This document shows positions 62,376 through 64,000 of a DNA stretch of 64,000 nucleotides, in pieces (position 1 is the first letter of the stretch; the number at the start of each line of letters is the position of its first letter). Both the position numbers and the translations under genes were made by a program. Under the pieces are notes generated by a model that saw only the letters and a program-made list of their open reading frames with translations, was not told the DNA's origin and did not search any database. The DNA is from Marinicella rhabdoformis (lineage in GTDB: Bacteria > Pseudomonadota > Gammaproteobacteria > Xanthomonadales > Marinicellaceae). The stretch covers positions 511,160 to 575,159 of the forward strand of contig NZ_VTFS01000003.1 in assembly GCF_009671245.1 (NCBI RefSeq). Reading direction: 5' to 3'.

Positions 62376-63381
62376 CATCAAACAAACTCAAGATCCTGTT
62401 ACAGGACAAGTTTTCGGAAAATCAGCTGAATACAGTGGCCGAAAGAAAACCCTCTCGACGCGGTACCCAGTCTCAGGATTTGAACAGGACTATCAAAAAC
62501 AAGTTGAAAGTTTCAACATTGAACACGTGGTCAGTCAAATACGTCAACACCAGGTCAAAGACAAACTAAAACCTGTCAAAGGTGTGAAAAATATCATTGC
62601 CGTTGCCTCCGGTAAAGGCGGCGTGGGTAAATCAACCACCACTGTCATGTTGGCCAAGGCATTACAGCAACTGGGCGCTACAGTTGGCATACTGGATGCA
62701 GACATCTACGGCCCAAGCATCCCCAAAATGCTTGGCGTCAAACAACAACCTGAATCACCAGACAACAAGTCATTCCTGCCTGTCGATGCCGATGGCATAC
62801 AAAGCATGTCTTTAGGCTATATTCTGGACGAAAAAGCCCCTGCTATTTGGCGTGGCGCCATGGTCACCAAAGCACTGATGCAAATGGTTGAAGACACCCG
62901 TTGGGCCAGTGTCGATTATTTGATCATGGATTTACCACCAGGTACCGGTGACATCCAATTAACCATGATACAAAAAATTCCGGTAACGGCAGCCGTTTTG
63001 GTTACCACACCACAAGATATTGCCCTACTCGATGCACAGAAGGCTTTGGCCATGTTTCAGAAAGTGGACATTCCTGTGCTCGGTGTGATTGAAAACATGA
63101 GCACCTATGTCTGTGAGAACTGTGGTCATGAAGCACATATTTTTGGCCAACACGGCGGTTCAAAGATGGCCGAAGAATTTTCAGTGCCTATGCTGGGCCA
63201 ATTGCCTTTGAATATCGACATCAGATTGAACATGGATAAAGGCCAACCCGACAAAGTGTGGCACAATGACCACCCATTGAATCAAAATGCTTTATTGATG
63301 GCATTAAGAACCGCACAAAACTTGGCTCAACTGCCCATCAAGTTCAGCCTCACAGACAGCTTAAAACTCAACAAGGTATAA
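62365..63381 (+). CDS. apbC: Mrp/NBP35-type iron-sulfur cluster carrier ATPase ApbC
   Basis: Fe-S cluster carrier. 338 aa: a ~70-residue N-terminal region shorter than the E. coli DUF59 domain, then the deviant Walker A IAVASGKGGVGKSTTTVMLA, DADIYGPSIPKMLGV, IMDLPPGTGDIQLTM and the cluster-binding CxxC in YVCENCGHEAHIFG. The start codon lies within the end of pgi, consistent with coupling; the dcd gene follows after 12 bp. Confidence 0.95.
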   Translation: MKDDIKQTQDPVTGQVFGKSAEYSGRKKTLSTRYPVSGFEQDYQKQVESFNIEHVVSQIRQHQVKDKLKPVKGVKNIIAVASGKGGVGKSTTTVMLAKALQQLGATVGILDADIYGPSIPKMLGVKQQPESPDNKSFLPVDADGIQSMSLGYILDEKAPAIWRGAMVTKALMQMVEDTRWASVDYLIMDLPPGTGDIQLTMIQKIPVTAAVLVTTPQDIALLDAQKALAMFQKVDIPVLGVIENMSTYVCENCGHEAHIFGQHGGSKMAEEFSVPMLGQLPLNIDIRLNMDKGQPDKVWHNDHPLNQNALLMALRTAQNLAQLPIKFSLTDSLKLNKV

Positions 63382-63393
63382 AGGTAGATTATC

Positions 63394-63963
63394 ATGAGCA
63401 TCAAATCAGACAAATGGATACGCCGTATGGCGGAACAACACGACATGATCAACCCATTTGAGGCGGATCAAGTCAGGGGTAAGTCACGCCAAAATAAAAT
63501 CATTTCTTACGGCACATCCAGTTATGGATATGATGTGCGTTGCGCCGATGAATTTAAAATATTCCACAACATCAATTCAGCCGTGGTCGATCCCAAAAAA
63601 TTTGACCCCAACAGCTTTGTTGACGTGAAATCAGACGTGTGTATTATTCCACCCAACTCATTTTGCTTGGCACGTACTGTTGAATATTTAAAAATTCCAC
63701 GCAATGTATTAACCGTTTGTTTAGGCAAATCCACATACGCACGCTGTGGCATCATCGTGAATGTCACGCCTCTCGAGCCTGAATGGGAAGGTCATGTGAC
63801 CTTAGAATTTTCAAACACCACACCCTTACCGGCTAAAATATATGCCAACGAAGGTGTCGCACAATTCTTATTCTTTGAATCTGATGAAGTGTGTGATGTG
63901 TCATACGCCGACCGTGGTGGCAAGTACCAAGGCCAAAAAGGCGTCACTTTACCCAAAGCTTAA
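63394..63963 (+). CDS. dcd: dCTP deaminase
   Basis: Deaminates dCTP to dUTP for thymidylate supply. 189 aa (E. coli 193) with [55 protein letters not shown] and [20 protein letters not shown] with the catalytic Glu. [20 protein letters not shown] and the C-terminal [15 protein letters not shown] follow. The apbC-dcd pairing is common in gammaproteobacteria. Confidence 0.97.
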   Translation: MSIKSDKWIRRMAEQHDMINPFEADQVRGKSRQNKIISYGTSSYGYDVRCADEFKIFHNINSAVVDPKKFDPNSFVDVKSDVCIIPPNSFCLARTVEYLKIPRNVLTVCLGKSTYARCGIIVNVTPLEPEWEGHVTLEFSNTTPLPAKIYANEGVAQFLFFESDEVCDVSYADRGGKYQGQKGVTLPKA

Positions 63964-64000
63964 ACAGCTGATGGTAAGCAGATGAATATTTTTATCATAG

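Overview
The window reads as a chromosome segment of a low-to-moderate GC marine-type gammaproteobacterium. Evidence: the tyrU-glyT-thrT-tuf arrangement, a nearly complete dcw (division and cell wall) cluster ending in lpxC, MetJ-type operators, RluF, DusA, DjlA and HtpX, and a secreted protein ending in the IFSDGFE-type tail common in the Xanthomonadales/Marinicella neighbourhood. A Marinicella-like organism is my best guess; this is inference, not a database result. Most of the sequence is ordinary housekeeping DNA. Accessory material lies in a few gaps.

Layout. 1-1319: 3'-truncated tuf (minus) behind tRNA-Tyr, tRNA-Gly and tRNA-Thr. 1553-5284: a BtuF-like binding protein, typA and htpX. 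5366-5800: a solitary integron-type gene cassette with its own attC. 6091-10932: a class V aminotransferase, rluF and an exported S9 peptidase. 11085-12618: xdhC and a MocA-like nucleotidyltransferase. 12714-17378: a MetJ-box-controlled methionine operon (metX-like, metB, aspartokinase/homoserine dehydrogenase). 17473-21071: ssb, a FimT-type pseudopilin, a GIY-YIG nuclease ORF between copies of a palindromic repeat, an A-type Fe-S carrier, a phasin and a TPR-like protein. 21149-37288: lpxC-ftsZ-ftsA-ftsQ-ddlB-murC-murG-ftsW-mraY-murF-murE-ftsI-ftsL-rsmH-mraZ, all on the minus strand, with murD missing and an MraZ-type operator at the head.

37489-41190: a cyclophilin-type lipoprotein, an AT-rich beta-lactamase-fold lipoprotein, a decayed Y1 (REP-associated type) transposase and an array of four ~117-bp palindromic repeats. 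41186-45376: dapD-yffB-dapE-dusA-ctlX, tightly packed. 45494-50041: DciA-like protein, M23 peptidase, secA and mutT. 50246-52453: a three-gene unit of unknown role (degenerate EAL protein, DUF6502 protein, exported 10-residue-repeat protein). 52471-56727: a duplicated hairpin/mazG tail, then mazG, a PhoQ/PhoP-like two-component system, a PepSY-like small protein and rpe. 56913-63963: a secreted choice-of-anchor-type protein, djlA, purC, an Mpo1-like protein, an unknown membrane protein, a candidate small RNA, pgi, apbC and dcd.

The genes most worth following up are the EAL-like/DUF6502/DGSGF-repeat operon, the integron cassette with no integrase in sight, the GIY-YIG gene bracketed by near-identical palindromic repeats, and the transposase relic beside its probable repeats. 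Regulatory signals read directly from sequence include MetJ boxes around the metX promoter, 10-bp-periodic MraZ boxes running into the mraZ start codon, a terminator-like hairpin 20 nt upstream of secA, and a promoter/terminator pair without an ORF upstream of pgi.
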